From Mesorhizobium loti (lineage in GTDB: Bacteria > Pseudomonadota > Alphaproteobacteria > Rhizobiales > Rhizobiaceae), in assembly GCA_002356515.1 (NCBI GenBank), contig AP017605.1:5937020-6001019 (forward strand): 64,000 bases of DNA, read 5' to 3'. The position numbers and the translations under genes are program-made. The stretch's first letter is position 1; each line of letters opens with the position of its first letter. Below, one piece after another: positions 43,550-51,911 of this stretch. The notes beneath the pieces were generated by a model that ran no database searches, was not told where the DNA came from, and saw only the letters and a program-made list of their open reading frames with translations.

Positions 43550-44485
43550 TCAGCCGCGCCGCTCGAAGCCGGCACGATTGTCCAGCCAGAACCGGGCAAT
43601 GTCTTCGCGCCGCATAAAGGCAGCGGCCGGGTTCCGCTTCACATGCTCGATCACCTCGCGCAGCCCGGACGCCCGGTTGGGCTGGCCCATCCAGCGCGCG
43701 TGGATGCCGATCGTCAGCATGCGGCCGCCGGTTTCGTCCGCCTCGTCGAGCATGTAATCGATCGCCGAGCGGCAATCCTCGGCGAAGTCGCGCGGATTGC
43801 TGTAGCCGGGCGCCACCAGATAGCGGCTGTCATTGAGCGTCTTGGAATAGGGCACGACCAGGATCTCGGTCCCCCGATGGTCGAGGAAATAGGGTAGGTC
43901 GTCGTTGCAGGGATCGGAGTGGTAGAGGAAGCCGCCTTCCTCGACGAGCAAATCGCGCGTGTTGACGCTGGGCAGCGAGCGGCAGTTCCAGCCGAGGGGG
44001 CGCCTGCCCAGCAGCTTCTCGTAAAGCGCGATCGCTTCATGCAGGTGGCGCTTTTCCTCGCCGCGCTCCATGGTCGTGTAGTCGATCCAGCGCAGGCCGT
44101 GGCCGAGCAGATCGTGCCGCCGCGTCTTCATCCATTCGACGAAGGGCGGGTTCCGCTCCAGCGCTACCGCGCAAGCGGAGATGGTGATCGGGATGTCGTG
44201 GCGATCGAAGAGCCGCGCCAGACGCCACACGCCGGCACGGCTGCCATATTCGAAATGCGTCTCGGTGCCGAGGTCGCGCACCGGCGGGCTGGAGGTGAGA
44301 TTGTATTCGCCCCAATTGTCGTTTCGGCCGTCTTCCAGCCAGGAGTACTCCGAGCCTTCCTCGTAGTTGAGCACGAGGTTGATGGCGAGCTTGACGCCGC
44401 CGGGCCAGGTCATGAAGGGCGGCCGGGAACCATAGCCGACGAAGTCGCGCGGCTGGGGCGGTTGCGGGGCAGCGCTCGGCGTCAT
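43550..44485 (-). CDS. PuuE-type polysaccharide-deacetylase-fold hydrolase (allantoinase-like)
   Basis: A 311-residue NodB-fold protein of the metal-independent allantoinase (PuuE) group. Marks are YGSRPPFMTWPGGVKLAINL, the NYEEGSE loop, HFEYGSRAGVWRLARLFDRH, LGHGLRW and PLGWNCRSLPSVNTRDLL. PuuE enzymes open the hydantoin ring of allantoin without the usual metal centre. Its position beside a dihydroorotase-like protein and opposite a hydantoinase operon supports action on a cyclic ureide or imide. Confidence 0.87.
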   Translation of the reverse strand: MTPSAAPQPPQPRDFVGYGSRPPFMTWPGGVKLAINLVLNYEEGSEYSWLEDGRNDNWGEYNLTSSPPVRDLGTETHFEYGSRAGVWRLARLFDRHDIPITISACAVALERNPPFVEWMKTRRHDLLGHGLRWIDYTTMERGEEKRHLHEAIALYEKLLGRRPLGWNCRSLPSVNTRDLLVEEGGFLYHSDPCNDDLPYFLDHRGTEILVVPYSKTLNDSRYLVAPGYSNPRDFAEDCRSAIDYMLDEADETGGRMLTIGIHARWMGQPNRASGLREVIEHVKRNPAAAFMRREDIARFWLDNRAGFERRG

Positions 44486-44497
44486 GGCAAATTCCTC

Positions 44498-45523
44498 TCA
44501 ACTGGTTTCGTTGGCTTCTATCCAGTCCATGTAAGCGTGGAAGGCTTCCTTGCCGGGACGCGGCCGCCATGTGGTGTCGCGCAGGATGCGGGCGATGTCA
44601 TACGCGCCCCACATGCCGCCTTTCAGTCTCACATCCTGGACGATGTTGGCGTCTTCTCCCGATGTCACCTCGACTTTCAGTCCGGGCACACGCTCCCTTG
44701 CCCAGCCGATGATCTCGCCGATGGTCTGGCTGGAGCCGGAGCCGATGTTGTAGTGGCGGTAATTGAGGCACGGCGCATCGATCAGTGCGAGGATCGCGGC
44801 GGCAACGTCGGTCGAGGTGGCGTAGTCGCCGACCGGCTCCAGGCTGTTCGGCCTGATCGTCTCGCCGGCCAGGGCCATATGCGCGACGCGGTTGGGAACA
44901 TGGCGAAAGTTGCGGCTCTCGGTGGCGCGGTCCATCGGGCCGTAGACGGAAGCAAGCCGCACCGAGACCGCCGACAGGCCGAACAGGTCGGCATAGCGGT
45001 TGGTCACCATCTCGGAGGCGAATTTCGAGATGCCGTAGAGCGTCAGCGGCGCGACATAGCCGTCTTCCGGCAGCGGCTCGCCGCCCCAGTCAGGTCCGTT
45101 GTGGCGGTAGACGGAGCCCGAGCTGACATAGACGAAGCGTTTCACCTCCGGCCTCGCGCGCGCCCAGTCGAGCATCCGCACGGTGCCCATGAGATTGACG
45201 TCGACGATGCGGGCCGGGTCCTCGGCCTCCGGCTGGCGTTTTGCCTCCAAGGCGCTGCCGCGTGAGATCGGCGTGATTGTCGCGCCATGCACGATTGCCG
45301 TGATGCCTTGCTTGTCCAGCGTTGCGGACCAGGTCTTCGGGTCGAGCACATCGGCGGCGATCACTGTGAGCCGGTCGCGCACCGGGGCGAAATGCTTTTC
45401 GGCCGCCGCGTCGAGGCCGGACCGGTCGAGGATCACGGCACGGGCTTGCGGATCGCGGTCGAGCCAGGCGCGTGCGACCACGCTCATGACAAAGCCGGTG
45501 CCTCCGGTGACGAGCAGCGTCAT
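44498..45523 (-). CDS. NAD-dependent epimerase/dehydratase-family protein
   Basis: A 341-residue extended SDR. TGGTGFVMS (about 6-14) is the NAD motif, with VSSGSVYRHNG and YGISK (about 165) for the catalytic residues and VRLASVYGPMDRATE typical of nucleotide-sugar-type epimerases. It lies 12 bases upstream of the PuuE-type gene. How a sugar-type epimerase fits a cyclic-amide cluster is unclear; it may act on a sugar-linked or acyclic hydroxy acid. Confidence 0.87.
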   Translation of the reverse strand: MTLLVTGGTGFVMSVVARAWLDRDPQARAVILDRSGLDAAAEKHFAPVRDRLTVIAADVLDPKTWSATLDKQGITAIVHGATITPISRGSALEAKRQPEAEDPARIVDVNLMGTVRMLDWARARPEVKRFVYVSSGSVYRHNGPDWGGEPLPEDGYVAPLTLYGISKFASEMVTNRYADLFGLSAVSVRLASVYGPMDRATESRNFRHVPNRVAHMALAGETIRPNSLEPVGDYATSTDVAAAILALIDAPCLNYRHYNIGSGSSQTIGEIIGWARERVPGLKVEVTSGEDANIVQDVRLKGGMWGAYDIARILRDTTWRPRPGKEAFHAYMDWIEANETS

Positions 45524-45553
45524 GCGAACTCCTTTGAAGTTGAACGAAGAGGG

Positions 45554-46303
45554 TCAGCGCGTCGCATAGCCGCCGTCCACGAGCATGTCGGATCCGGTGA
45601 CGAAGGATGCGTCCGATGACAAAAGGAAAGCCGCCGCCGCGGCGATCTCATCCGGCTCAGCGATGCGGCCGAGCAGATGCGCGGGTCCAAGACCTGCATT
45701 GGCGGCCTCGAAATCTGGAAATCTGCGCAGCAGCCGCGTTGTCGCCACCGCGCCCGGCGACAGGCTGTTGACGCGGACCTTGTCCGGCGCATGGTCGACC
45801 GCCATCGCCTTGGCGAGATGGATCAGCCCGGCCTTGGCGGCGCAATAGGCGACGGCCCTGGTGGTGGCGACGCGTCCGAACTGCGAGCCGATGAACACCA
45901 CCGAACCGCCGCCACCCGCCGCGATCAATGGCACCGCGTATTTGCTCATCAGGAACGCACCGGTCAGGCTGACGTCGAGCTCGCGACGCCAGGACTGTTC
46001 GTCGAGATCGACGACGGTGGCGTTGGTCGATGGCGCGGCGGCGTTATGCACCAGTCCGTCCAGCCGGCCGAATTTTTGTTTCGCGAATTCGACGGCGCCC
46101 CGGGCGGAACTCATGTCGGTCACGTCACATTGGCAGGCGGCAACCGAAGGACCAAGTGTGTCGGCAAGCTGTGTTGCCGCCGTGAGATCATGGTCGGCGC
46201 AGACTACGCTGGCGCCTTCCGCAACGCAGCGCCGGGCAATGGCGGCGCCAATGCCGCTTGCGGCGCCCGCGATCAGGACAACGCTTCCCTGCAATCGGTT
46301 CAT
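45554..46303 (-). CDS. Short-chain dehydrogenase/reductase
   Basis: A 249-residue classical SDR. AGAASGIGAAIARR (about 13-26) is the cofactor motif, HNAAAPS near 86, and YCAAKAGL (about 153) the active site. The C-terminus is SDMLVDGGYATR. ATG 46303 gives the standard N-terminus. It is 30 bases upstream of the epimerase gene and downstream of the MFS gene in the same operon. Confidence 0.9.
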   Translation of the reverse strand: MNRLQGSVVLIAGAASGIGAAIARRCVAEGASVVCADHDLTAATQLADTLGPSVAACQCDVTDMSSARGAVEFAKQKFGRLDGLVHNAAAPSTNATVVDLDEQSWRRELDVSLTGAFLMSKYAVPLIAAGGGGSVVFIGSQFGRVATTRAVAYCAAKAGLIHLAKAMAVDHAPDKVRVNSLSPGAVATTRLLRRFPDFEAANAGLGPAHLLGRIAEPDEIAAAAAFLLSSDASFVTGSDMLVDGGYATR

Positions 46304-46313
46304 CGCGGCGACC

Positions 46314-47567
46314 TCAAACACGTTCCTCGACGCTTTGCATGACCGGCGCGGTGACCGGCCGGCGCAGAAGATTGTAGCAGGCCGCGAGCGTGACCAGGGC
46401 AGCGCCGCCGCCGAGCAGCAGGAACATGGCGGGAGGCCCAAGATGCGCCATCAACCCCGCCGCGACACCCGGCGTCGCCACATTACCGATCGAGTAGAGC
46501 AGGAGCAGCGTGCCGGAGGCAGCGACCATGTGCCGGCTATGAAGCTGCGATGCACCGAAGGCCATCGCCACCGGATAGATCGTCAGCGCGGTGGCACCGT
46601 AGAGGAAGAACAGCACGAACAGCAGCGGCACCGAGAAAGTGCCGACCCATGCGATCGCGGCGCAGGCCGTCACCGACACCAGCCCTTGCACGAGCAGCAT
46701 CAGGCGGCGGTCGAACCGGTCCGACAGCCAGCCGACCGGGGTCTGCGCGAGCATGCCGGCGATGCTGATCGTGGTCACCAACCAGACCGTGGCCGCCGCC
46801 GACAGCCCGATCTGCGTGCCGTAAAGAGGCGTCAGCACGAAGATGTTCATATTGGTGATGCCGGCCTGGAAAATGGCGACGACCGTCACCGGCGCCAGCC
46901 TGAAAAGCGAGAGCGGTCCGAGCCGCCTGTCTGCCTTCGCTCCGGGCGCCGGCGCCGGGTCTGCCGGCACCGAAGGCAGCGTCGGCCAGCGCAGCCCCGC
47001 GAATTTGGGCGCGAACGCCACAAGCACCGTCGCCGCCGCGACCAAGAACAGATGCGGCGACTGCGGACCGACCAGCGCCACCAGGATCTGGCCGAGCAGC
47101 ACGGCGATCGCCGTCGTCAGCATGTAGATCGAGAACATCGCCCCGCGATTGTGCTGTTCGGCATAGAGATTGATCCAGCTCTCGCAGACGACGAACATCG
47201 AGGCCATCGACATGCCGCCCAGCAGCCGGAAACAGAACCAGAACGGTATGAAGTCGGTGAAGACGAAGCCCAGGGCCGACAGCAGCGCCGTTGTCAGGAT
47301 CAGCAGGAAGGTCCGCTCATGGCCGTAGCGGGCGACCAATGGACGTGTCATCAGGCAGCCGATCAGGAAGCCGACCGGATAGGCGGTCAGCACGATCTGC
47401 ACGATTTTGGGGTCGACGCCGGGTTTGCCCAGATGGAACGACACCGCAGTCGTCAGCATGGCGCTGCCGATACAGGCGAGACAGACGCTTGCCATGATCG
47501 GCAACATGGCGCGAGAACGCTCGGCATTCCGCCACAAGCGCATCGCGGATTGAGCAATCGATCCCAT
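46314..47567 (-). CDS. MFS transporter
   Basis: A 417-residue 12-helix major facilitator. The loop 2-3 motif is present in GCLMTRPLVARYGHERTFLL and again in VGWLSDRFDRRLML in the second half. It resembles the YcaD-like group. ATG 47567 starts just before the first helix; an upstream start would add 25 non-membrane residues. It is first in the minus-strand operon and divergent from ridA across 304 bp. It may import the substrate or export an intermediate of the pathway encoded around it. Confidence 0.88.
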   Translation of the reverse strand: MGSIAQSAMRLWRNAERSRAMLPIMASVCLACIGSAMLTTAVSFHLGKPGVDPKIVQIVLTAYPVGFLIGCLMTRPLVARYGHERTFLLILTTALLSALGFVFTDFIPFWFCFRLLGGMSMASMFVVCESWINLYAEQHNRGAMFSIYMLTTAIAVLLGQILVALVGPQSPHLFLVAAATVLVAFAPKFAGLRWPTLPSVPADPAPAPGAKADRRLGPLSLFRLAPVTVVAIFQAGITNMNIFVLTPLYGTQIGLSAAATVWLVTTISIAGMLAQTPVGWLSDRFDRRLMLLVQGLVSVTACAAIAWVGTFSVPLLFVLFFLYGATALTIYPVAMAFGASQLHSRHMVAASGTLLLLYSIGNVATPGVAAGLMAHLGPPAMFLLLGGGAALVTLAACYNLLRRPVTAPVMQSVEERV

Positions 47568-47733
47568 GAATGCCGCTGTCGGTCGGCTAGAGCAGACGCC
47601 GGCGATCGCAAACAGGATCAATGACCGACGCTGGACGTTCATGCATGGCGACGGCTCCCCTTGGCAGTCACGCTGACCAGCGGCTGCTCTCCCAGACAGA
47701 AGCTACACCTCGTCATGCGTGCCACAAGCGAAG

Positions 47734-47766
47734 ATTGACACGGCTATGGCGTCATTTTTTTTGGCC
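47734..47766 (+). promoter_or_regulatory. Shared LysR-type box, copy 1 (MFS/ridA divergent region)
   Basis: ATTGACACGGCTATGGC followed by GTCATTTTTTTTGGCC. The same 33-bp pattern recurs at 62613-62645 with few changes, and its T-tract half recurs inverted at 61596-61614. It ends 105 bp before the ridA start. No other regulator-like signal is evident in the 304-bp region. It probably binds the LysR protein encoded at 61686. Confidence 0.7.
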
Positions 47767-47871
47767 ATCCCGGTGGCTGAAAACGGCGTCGCGCCATGCG
47801 ACAGGCTTTACAGTCGTTTCGCACGCTCCCTACGATAGGCCGCCTGCAGAACATCGAGAGGAGACCAGGAG

Positions 47872-48222
47872 ATGACGATCGAACGTCTTGAGAACGGCCA
47901 ACGCTTCTGTCGGGTGCTGCGCTACAACGGCACCGTCTATGTCTCCGGCCTGACGGCGGACGACCTTTCCGGCGACACCACCGCGCAGACCAAGCAGATC
48001 TTCGCCAAGATCGATGCGCTTCTGGCCAAGGCTGGCAGCGACAAGTCGAAGCTTCTCAGTGCTCAGATCTGGCTGCGCGACATCGCCGATTTCGAGATGA
48101 TGAATGCGGCCTGGGATGCCTGGATCGATCGCAGCGCCATGCCGGTGCGCGCGACGGTGGAGGCACGACTTGCCGGCGACCAATATCGCGTCGAGATCAT
48201 GGTTACGGCGGCGGTCGGCTGA
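47872..48222 (+). CDS. ridA: RidA-family enamine/imine deaminase
   Basis: A 116-residue protein of the RidA/YjgF family. It contains GTVYVSGLTADDLSGDTTAQ, KIDALLAKAGSDKSKLLSAQ, and a C-terminal PVRATVEARLAGDQYRVEIM with the conserved arginine that holds the substrate carboxylate and the late glutamate. RidA hydrolyses reactive 2-imino acids. As the first gene of an operon that also encodes a D-amino-acid-oxidase-type enzyme, it is well placed to convert the imine product to a keto acid. Confidence 0.92.
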   Translation: MTIERLENGQRFCRVLRYNGTVYVSGLTADDLSGDTTAQTKQIFAKIDALLAKAGSDKSKLLSAQIWLRDIADFEMMNAAWDAWIDRSAMPVRATVEARLAGDQYRVEIMVTAAVG

Positions 48223-48246
48223 CGCCGATTGGGGTGGGCAAACCGA

Positions 48247-49677
48247 ATGCATGAGCTGGTGATCAAAGGCGGACGGGTTGCGCTCGACGACGGTTGGGCC
48301 GAATGCGACATCGCCATCGACAATGGCCGCATCGCCGCCATCGGGACCGACCTGGATGGTCAATCCGTGATCGGCGCCGGCGGTCGTTGGGTCATGCCCG
48401 GCGGCATCGACGCCCATTGCCATCTTGACCAGCCGGTCTGGGGCGGGGCGGGCAATGCAGACGATTTCGAGTCCGGCACCATCTCGGCCGCCTTCGGGGG
48501 CACGACATGCATCGTCCCGTTCGGCATGCCGGGTCCGGACATGACGACAATTGGCGCCATCGACCGCGCTCTCGATCGCGCCACGGGGCGCGCGGTCATC
48601 GACTACGGGCTGCACGCCGTAGTGACCATGGGCACCGGCGCGGATGTAGAGGAACAGCTTTCGCAGCTCGCCGGCCGTGGCATCGCCTCGGTCAAGTTGT
48701 TCATGACCTATCAGGGTTTCGCCGTCGACGACGATCTCTTCTTCAGGGTGCTCGATACCGCCCACACGCTTGGCTGGATCGTCATGGTCCATGCCGAGAA
48801 CGACGCCGCCATCCGCCGCACGCGCCAGCGCCTGATCGATCTCGGCCGCACCGATATCCGCTACCATGTCGTTGCCCACAGCGAGACGATGGAGCGCGAG
48901 GCAACGCATCGTGCGCTGGCCTTCGCTGAAATGACCGGCGCGCGCATGACCATCGTCCACGTCTCCTCCTGGCAGTCGGCCGAAGAGGTGGCGCGGGCGA
49001 GGACGCGCGGCGTCGACGCGATCGCCGAGACCTGTCCGCAATATCTGTTCATCGGCGCCGCCGACCTCGATCGGCCGGCCCTGGATGCCGCGCGTTTCGT
49101 CTTTTCGCCGCCGCCGCGTTCGCCGCGCAGCCATGAGCATCTGTGGCAGGCACTGATCGATGGCGGCATCGATCTCTGGTCCTCGGACCATTCGCCCTAC
49201 TTCTTCGCCGACAAGATCGCGCGGTCGCAGACACCTGGCTTCACCACCACGCTGAGCGGCATTCCCGGCATCGAGACTCGTCTGCCGCTGCTCTTCTCGG
49301 AAGGGCTGCTCACCGGCCGGCTGACGCTCGACCGCTATCTCGATCTCACCTCACGCAACGCCGCCGCGATCTATGGTCTGGCCCACGCCAAGGGCCGGAT
49401 AGCGGTCGGCCTCGATGCCGACCTGGCGCTGTGGGATCCGACAGTGACCTGGATGCTCGGTCATGCCGCCTTGCATTCGCGCGTCGACTTCACCCCTTAC
49501 GAGGGCCGGACCGTGACCGGCAAGCCGACCACCGTGCTGGTGCGCGGCGTGCCGGTGGTCGCCGACGGCGAGCTGCAGGTGCAGCCGGGGTTCGGACAAT
49601 TCATAGAGCGCACCGCGGCCGATCCGGCGCGATCGGGAAAACCAGTTGAGGAGACGACGCCATGGCTCGATGCCTGA
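48247..49677 (+). CDS. Hydantoinase/dihydropyrimidinase
   Basis: A 476-residue cyclic amidohydrolase with a complete binuclear site: GGIDAHCHLD (H57, H59), ASVKLFMTYQG (carboxylated K150 and Tyr155), VHAEND (H182), IVHVSS (H238) and SSDHSP (D314). It opens hydantoin or dihydropyrimidine rings to N-carbamoyl amino acids, often with D-selectivity. It lies 24 bases after ridA and overlaps the D-carbamoylase gene by 16 bases. ATG 48247 gives the family N-terminus MHELVIKGGRV; TTG 48229 is less likely. Confidence 0.93.
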   Translation: MHELVIKGGRVALDDGWAECDIAIDNGRIAAIGTDLDGQSVIGAGGRWVMPGGIDAHCHLDQPVWGGAGNADDFESGTISAAFGGTTCIVPFGMPGPDMTTIGAIDRALDRATGRAVIDYGLHAVVTMGTGADVEEQLSQLAGRGIASVKLFMTYQGFAVDDDLFFRVLDTAHTLGWIVMVHAENDAAIRRTRQRLIDLGRTDIRYHVVAHSETMEREATHRALAFAEMTGARMTIVHVSSWQSAEEVARARTRGVDAIAETCPQYLFIGAADLDRPALDAARFVFSPPPRSPRSHEHLWQALIDGGIDLWSSDHSPYFFADKIARSQTPGFTTTLSGIPGIETRLPLLFSEGLLTGRLTLDRYLDLTSRNAAAIYGLAHAKGRIAVGLDADLALWDPTVTWMLGHAALHSRVDFTPYEGRTVTGKPTTVLVRGVPVVADGELQVQPGFGQFIERTAADPARSGKPVEETTPWLDA

Positions 49678-50576
49678 CCATAGCGGTCGCCCAGACCGGG
49701 CCCATCCAGCGCAGCGCCTCGCGTACCGAAACGGTCGATCGCCTCGTCCATCTGTTAGAGCAGTCCGCCGCCGCAGGGGCGGAAATCGTGGCGTTCCCGG
49801 AGATGGCGCTGACCACCTTCTTTCCCCGTTGGGGCATCGACGATCAGGCGGAGATCGACGCCTTCTTCGAACACTCGATGCCAGGCCCCGAAACGCAGCG
49901 CCTCTATGACGCCGCCGCGCGTCTCAAAGTCGGCTTCGCGCTCGGCTATTGCGAGATCGCCAGGGAAGACGGCCGCACGCGCCATTTCAACACCATGGAC
50001 CTCGTCGGACCGGACGGCGCCTTCATCGGGCGTTACCGCAAGATGCATGTGCCGGGCTCAGCCGAGCCGGAGGAGGGCACCACCACGCATCTCGAACGCC
50101 GCTATTTCGAACCGGGCAATCTCGGCTTCCCGGTCTTCGACTATCGCGGCGTCCGTATCGGCATGGCGATCTGCAACGACCGACGCTGGCCAGAGACCTA
50201 CCGCATGCTCTGCCTCAATGGCGCAGAGGTGGTTCTGCTCGGCTACAACACGCCACTGCTGCTCGACGAGGCGCCGGCGCTGGCGCATCTCAGAATGTTC
50301 CACAACCATCTGCCAATGCAGGCCGGCGCCTACCAGAACACGCTGTGGGTGGCGGCCGCGGCCAAGGCCGGGCTGGAAGACGGCCAGGCGCTGATCGGCG
50401 GCTCCTGCATCATCGCGCCGACCGGCGAGATCGCCGCGCAGGCGCTATCGCTCGACGACGAGGTCATCGTTCATCGCGCCGATCTCGACCTGATCGAGAC
50501 CTGCCGGAAGGTGAATTTCAACTTCGCGCTCTATCGCCGCCCCGATCAGTACCGGCGCATTTCGGAACCAGTCTGA
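49662..50576 (+). CDS. N-carbamoyl-D-amino-acid hydrolase (D-carbamoylase)
   Basis: A 304-residue nitrilase-superfamily enzyme. The catalytic triad is Glu47 (VAFPEMALTTFFPRW), Lys127 (YRKMHVPG) and Cys171 (AICNDRRWPETYR). These motifs, their positions and RRYFEPGNLGFPVFD match the characterised D-carbamoylases of hydantoin-degrading Agrobacterium. It converts N-carbamoyl-D-amino acids to the D-amino acid, CO2 and ammonia. The gene overlaps the hydantoinase 3' end, so ring opening and decarbamoylation are coupled in expression. Confidence 0.93.
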   Translation: MARCLTIAVAQTGPIQRSASRTETVDRLVHLLEQSAAAGAEIVAFPEMALTTFFPRWGIDDQAEIDAFFEHSMPGPETQRLYDAAARLKVGFALGYCEIAREDGRTRHFNTMDLVGPDGAFIGRYRKMHVPGSAEPEEGTTTHLERRYFEPGNLGFPVFDYRGVRIGMAICNDRRWPETYRMLCLNGAEVVLLGYNTPLLLDEAPALAHLRMFHNHLPMQAGAYQNTLWVAAAAKAGLEDGQALIGGSCIIAPTGEIAAQALSLDDEVIVHRADLDLIETCRKVNFNFALYRRPDQYRRISEPV

Positions 50577-50587
50577 GATCGAACGAC

Positions 50588-51898
50588 ATGGGCCTCGTCG
50601 AGACCAATCAGGACACGATGCCGCGCGCGGCTGATCCTCTGTCACTCGGCGAGATCGTCGAGAATGGGCTCTGTATCGGTTGCGGCCTCTGCCGTTCGAT
50701 CGCCACGCCCGATGCCATCGAAATGGTGATGACGCCGGAGGGCCGCGAGCGGCCGGTGGCGAGGCAGGCATTGGACAGGCCGACGCTGATGCGGATCAAC
50801 GCCGTCTGTCCGGGAACGCGCATCGCCGGTCCACCACCGGCGCAATCAAGCGAAGCCGCTTTGACGGATACCGTCTGGGGGCCTGTCGAACGGCTCGTGC
50901 TTGGCCGCGCGAAAGACCCGACCGTGCGATTTATCGGTTCCGGCGGCGGGGTGCTGACGGCGCTCGGCCAGTTCCTGCTGAGCTCCGGCCGCGTCAAATT
51001 CGTGCTGCATGTCGCGGCATCGCATGCCCAGCCGATGCGCAGTGAAAGGCGGCTGAGCTTCGATGCCGCGTCGATGCTTGAGGGTGCGGGCTCGCGCTAT
51101 GGTCCGGCGGCGACCCTGGTGGATTTCGGCGACATCCTCGATCGCGGCGAGCCCTTCGCGCTGATCGCCAAGCCTTGCGACGTCACTGCCGTGCGCAACC
51201 TGGCGCGGCTCGATCCGCGCGTCGACCGGTATATGCGCTATGCCTTGGCCTTCGTCTGCGGCGGCGCATCCGACCTGTCGAAATCGGAACAGGTGCTGCA
51301 GCGTTTCGGCCTCGCCGAGGACGAGCTCACGCTGTTTCGCTACCGCGGCCACGGCAATCCCGGCCTCAATCGGATCGAAACCAGGGACGGCCGCGCCTTT
51401 GAGCTCACCTATCGGCAACTGTGGGAGGACGAGGACAAATGGATGATCCAGCCGCGCTGCAAGATCTGCCCGGACGCGATCGGCCAGGTGGCGGATATCG
51501 CGGTTCACGACGCCTGGTTGAACGGCGGACCGGCGGCCGAGGACGAGGCGCTCAACGGCATCATCGTGCGCACCAGGCGCGGCCTTGAGCTGTTCGACGC
51601 GGCAGTGGAGGCCGGTGCGCTGGAGATCAAGCGCGACACCAATATTGCCGAGATCAGCGAGTTGCAGTCGCATCAGGTGCGCAAGCGCCGCGCTGTCTGG
51701 GCGCGGCTCAAAGGCATGGCGATCGCCGGCAAGCCGGTGCCTTTAGTCACCGATCTCGCACTTGAAGATTGCGCCTCCCAGAATTCGCTGGCGGAGAATC
51801 TGGCCGAGGGGCGCGGCGCCCGCGACCGTGCCCGGCGCGGACGCCTGGGTGAGCCGCCTGCCGTACCGCGCGAAAGCAGGGCTGTGCAGTCATGTTGA
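50588..51898 (+). CDS. FrhB/FdhB-type iron-sulfur flavoprotein (F420 hydrogenase beta-subunit family)
   Basis: A 436-residue protein. The N-terminal FrhB domain carries CIGCGLCRS (C29, C32, C35) and INAVCPG (C74), enough for one [4Fe-4S] cluster. The central part has IAKPCDVTAVRNL and AFVCGGASDL, and the C-terminal domain RCKICPDAIGQVADIAVHDAW. The family transfers electrons between F420 or flavin and iron-sulfur partners. F420 use is not expected in most alphaproteobacteria, so it may take electrons from the flavoenzyme encoded 13 bases downstream. The last 50 residues are arginine-rich and look disordered. No hydrogenase or formate dehydrogenase gene is nearby. Confidence 0.88.
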   Translation: MGLVETNQDTMPRAADPLSLGEIVENGLCIGCGLCRSIATPDAIEMVMTPEGRERPVARQALDRPTLMRINAVCPGTRIAGPPPAQSSEAALTDTVWGPVERLVLGRAKDPTVRFIGSGGGVLTALGQFLLSSGRVKFVLHVAASHAQPMRSERRLSFDAASMLEGAGSRYGPAATLVDFGDILDRGEPFALIAKPCDVTAVRNLARLDPRVDRYMRYALAFVCGGASDLSKSEQVLQRFGLAEDELTLFRYRGHGNPGLNRIETRDGRAFELTYRQLWEDEDKWMIQPRCKICPDAIGQVADIAVHDAWLNGGPAAEDEALNGIIVRTRRGLELFDAAVEAGALEIKRDTNIAEISELQSHQVRKRRAVWARLKGMAIAGKPVPLVTDLALEDCASQNSLAENLAEGRGARDRARRGRLGEPPAVPRESRAVQSC

Positions 51899-51911
51899 AG
51901 GATGGGCTGAT

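Noticed and set aside
45861..47624. A 587-codon plus-strand frame opposite the SDR and MFS genes
   Set aside because: Gln/Arg/His-rich low-complexity translation with no motif; the minus-strand genes are clear.
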